Shown: positions 54,702-56,334 of the stretch, piece by piece
How positions within the stretch are numbered: position 1 is the stretch's first letter
Layout of the letters: the number at the start of each line of letters is the position of its first letter
Source of the DNA: Prochlorococcus sp. AG-402-L09
Lineage (GTDB): Bacteria; Cyanobacteriota; Cyanobacteriia; PCC-6307; Cyanobiaceae
DNA length: 56,334 bases
Direction: 5' to 3'
NCBI GenBank assembly: GCA_003216715.1
Contig: QCIK01000010.1
Location: 1 to 56,334, forward strand
Position numbers and translations under genes: made by a program
The notes under the pieces: generated by a model
What the model saw: only the letters and a program-made list of their open reading frames with translations
What the model was told of the DNA's origin: nothing
Databases searched by the model: none

Positions 54702-54715
54702 GTATTGAATGATAC
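54702..54715. promoter_or_regulatory. NtcA binding site between the chelatase gene and nirA
   Basis: GTA (54702-54704), eight bases (TTGAATGA), then TAC (54713-54715) matches the NtcA consensus GTA-N8-TAC exactly. NtcA is the global nitrogen activator of cyanobacteria. A modest -10-like TAAAAA begins 21 bases downstream toward nirA (54737), close to the usual 20-24 spacing. On the other strand a TTAATT element lies about 23 bases away toward the chelatase gene. The site is 86 bases before the nirA ATG and 134 bases before the chelatase ATG, so it may serve both. Confidence 0.75.
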
Positions 54716-54801
54716 CAAAATAAATAAAAAATTTGGTAAAAACTGATACACCTGAAGTTTAGATTTTGAAGGTTAATTATAAATGTCAACTCTCAATACT
54801 A

Positions 54802-56334
54802 ATGGTTCAATACTATCTCGAAGGCAAAAAACTAAATAAAGTTGAAAAAAATAAAGCTGCTAAGGATGGACTCGAAATCGGGAAGGATATAGACAAATTT
54901 GCTGAAATGGGATGGGAGCAAATGGATAAAACTGATTTAGAATTAAGATTGAAATGGTATGGGATGTTTTGGAGACCCAAAACCCCTGGAAAGTTTATGT
55001 TAAGGCTAAGAATACCTAATGGAATAATCAATGCAGAACAATTAAAAGTAATTGCATCAATTGTTGCGAGATATGGAGAGAATGGAAGTTGTGATATAAC
55101 AACTAGGCAAAATATACAACTTAGAGGTGTTTTGATTAGTGATTTGCCTGAGATATTAAATAGATTAAAAAAAGTAAACATATCAACAACTCAATCTGGA
55201 TTTGATAATCCAAGAAATGTTACTGGAAATCCCATCGCTGGAGTTGATCCAGAAGAGATTATAGACACAAGGATATATACATCAAAAATGCAAGATCATT
55301 TAACTAATGAAGGTAAAGGAAACTCAGAATTTTCAAATCTTCCAAGGAAATGGAATACAGCTATAGCAGGCTCTAAAGATAATTTTCTTTTACATAATGA
55401 TTTAATTTTTCATCCAGTTAAAATTAATGGGGTTTTAGGTTTTAGTGTTTGGATTGGAGGTGTACTTTCATCAGTAATGAATGAATATGCAGTTCCATTG
55501 AATGCCTGGGTTGAAGAAGAAAAAATTTATGAATTAACATCAATTATTTTATCCCTCTGGAGAGATAATGGGGAACGTAATATAAGACCTAAAGGTAGGT
55601 TTAGATTTTATTTAGATAAAATTGGTATTGAACAATTTAGAGATCTTATCGAAAAGCAATATGGAGCATTAAAAGAAGATCCAGGTTCAATATTTTCAGA
55701 TAAACCAAGGTCATTTTTTGGAATTCATTCTCAAAAACAAGAAGGTAAATATTTTGCAGGAATTCATGTGCCAGTAGGTCGTCTTTTGGCTGAAGATTTA
55801 CAAGATCTAGCAAATATATGCGAGAATTTTGGTGATAATGAAATAAGACTTACCGAAGACCAAAATATTATTATTACTGGTATAGATACAAATCTAATTG
55901 AAGAATTTAAGGAGCAATCTATCTTACAAAAGTTTCCATTAAAACCAGAAAATATTGCCGCAGGTACTGTTTCTTGTACTGGAAATACCTATTGTGGTTT
56001 CGCTCTGACAAATACAAAAGATCAAGCTTTAAAAATCTCGCATGAATTAGACAAAGAATTAGATTTGAAAGACGAATTAAAGATTCATTGGACCGGATGT
56101 CCTAATAGTTGTGGGCAAGCCTACATGGGAGGAATTGGTTTAACAGGTAAAAAAGCTAAAGACAAAGAAGGAAAAACTGTTGAAGCTTATGATATAAGCA
56201 TTGGTGGATCACAAGGGCCTAATTATAAATTAGGAGAATTAATAAAAAAATCTGTCCCTCAAGATGAATTAAAAGATGTACTAAAAGATTTACTTATTTC
56301 AAATTTTGACGCAAAAGAAAAAATATTTTTAAGT
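54802..56334 (+). CDS. nirA: Ferredoxin-nitrite reductase (3' end cut off by window edge)
   Basis: NirA reduces nitrite to ammonium with six electrons from ferredoxin. It starts at ATG 54802 and runs in frame for 511 codons to the window end, so only a short C-terminal piece is missing. The 4Fe-4S/siroheme cysteines are C392 and C398 (CTGNTYCGF) and C433 and C437 (CPNSCGQ). Family segments include LRLKWYGMFWRPKTPGKFM near 48-66, CDITTRQNIQLRG near 97-109 and TQSGFDNPRNVTGNP near 129-143. Sulfite reductases are related, but the WYGMFWRP block and the siroheme genes with an NtcA site next door favour nitrite reductase. Confidence 0.95.
   Translation, partial: MVQYYLEGKKLNKVEKNKAAKDGLEIGKDIDKFAEMGWEQMDKTDLELRLKWYGMFWRPKTPGKFMLRLRIPNGIINAEQLKVIASIVARYGENGSCDITTRQNIQLRGVLISDLPEILNRLKKVNISTTQSGFDNPRNVTGNPIAGVDPEEIIDTRIYTSKMQDHLTNEGKGNSEFSNLPRKWNTAIAGSKDNFLLHNDLIFHPVKINGVLGFSVWIGGVLSSVMNEYAVPLNAWVEEEKIYELTSIILSLWRDNGERNIRPKGRFRFYLDKIGIEQFRDLIEKQYGALKEDPGSIFSDKPRSFFGIHSQKQEGKYFAGIHVPVGRLLAEDLQDLANICENFGDNEIRLTEDQNIIITGIDTNLIEEFKEQSILQKFPLKPENIAAGTVSCTGNTYCGFALTNTKDQALKISHELDKELDLKDELKIHWTGCPNSCGQAYMGGIGLTGKKAKDKEGKTVEAYDISIGGSQGPNYKLGELIKKSVPQDELKDVLKDLLISNFDAKEKIFLS

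Overview
The window looks like chromosomal core genome of a low-light-adapted Prochlorococcus. The support is an AT-rich sequence with very short intergenic gaps, cyanobacterial genes (psb34, sqdB/sqdX, desC, a Ycf37-like TPR protein, the Ycf23/DUF561 family, RNase J, chorismate lyase) and marine-picocyanobacterial hypothetical proteins. A ferredoxin-nitrite reductase gene (nirA) at the right end argues for a nitrite-using lineage such as the LLI/NATL group. The strain assignment is inference.

Layout. 1-8 kb: uvrB (3' end cut by the window edge), a DUF561/Ycf23 TIM barrel, tilS, RNase J, then asd-dapA for diaminopimelate/lysine. 8-13.6 kb: tig-clpP-clpX and dnaX. 13.6-16.5 kb: a two-gene envelope cluster (SpoIID-like protein, family 2 glycosyltransferase). 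16.5-21.4 kb: rpmI-rplT, Ycf37-like TPR protein, thiG, the tiny psb34 gene, then sqdB-sqdX for sulfolipid. 21.7-27.2 kb (minus strand): an HTH-like protein, a methionine-gamma-lyase-family PLP enzyme, gcvH and gcvP. 27.3-36.8 kb: desC, rplI-dnaB-mnmG, chorismate lyase, a disordered hypothetical, SprT-like protease, a small membrane-anchored protein, ligA. 36.8-41.5 kb: TVP38 protein, valS, small hypotheticals, a HesB/IscA protein and tRNA-Val(UAC). 41.7-47.6 kb: mazG, speE-speB, gcvT, aspS. 47.7-56.3 kb: pyrG-queE-queC-pabB-pabC, then cobA and a CbiX-type chelatase gene divergent from nirA.

The genes fit together in modules: ClpP and its unfoldase ClpX beside trigger factor; SqdB and SqdX as consecutive steps to sulfoquinovosyl diacylglycerol; GcvP, GcvH and (20 kb away) GcvT of the glycine cleavage system; PabB and PabC as consecutive steps to p-aminobenzoate; CobA plus a CbiX-like chelatase supplying siroheme to NirA. 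The gap between the chelatase gene and nirA contains an exact GTA-N8-TAC NtcA box, so this last module is probably nitrogen-regulated in both directions.

No stretch longer than about 240 bases lacks a gene. No insertion sequence, prophage, CRISPR array, rRNA or attachment site was seen. Most of the window is ordinary core genome. I found no convincing wholly new system; the more interesting items are the NtcA-controlled nitrite/siroheme module, the glycine-cleavage/PLP-lyase/HTH cluster, the SpoIID/glycosyltransferase pair, and several small unnamed proteins.
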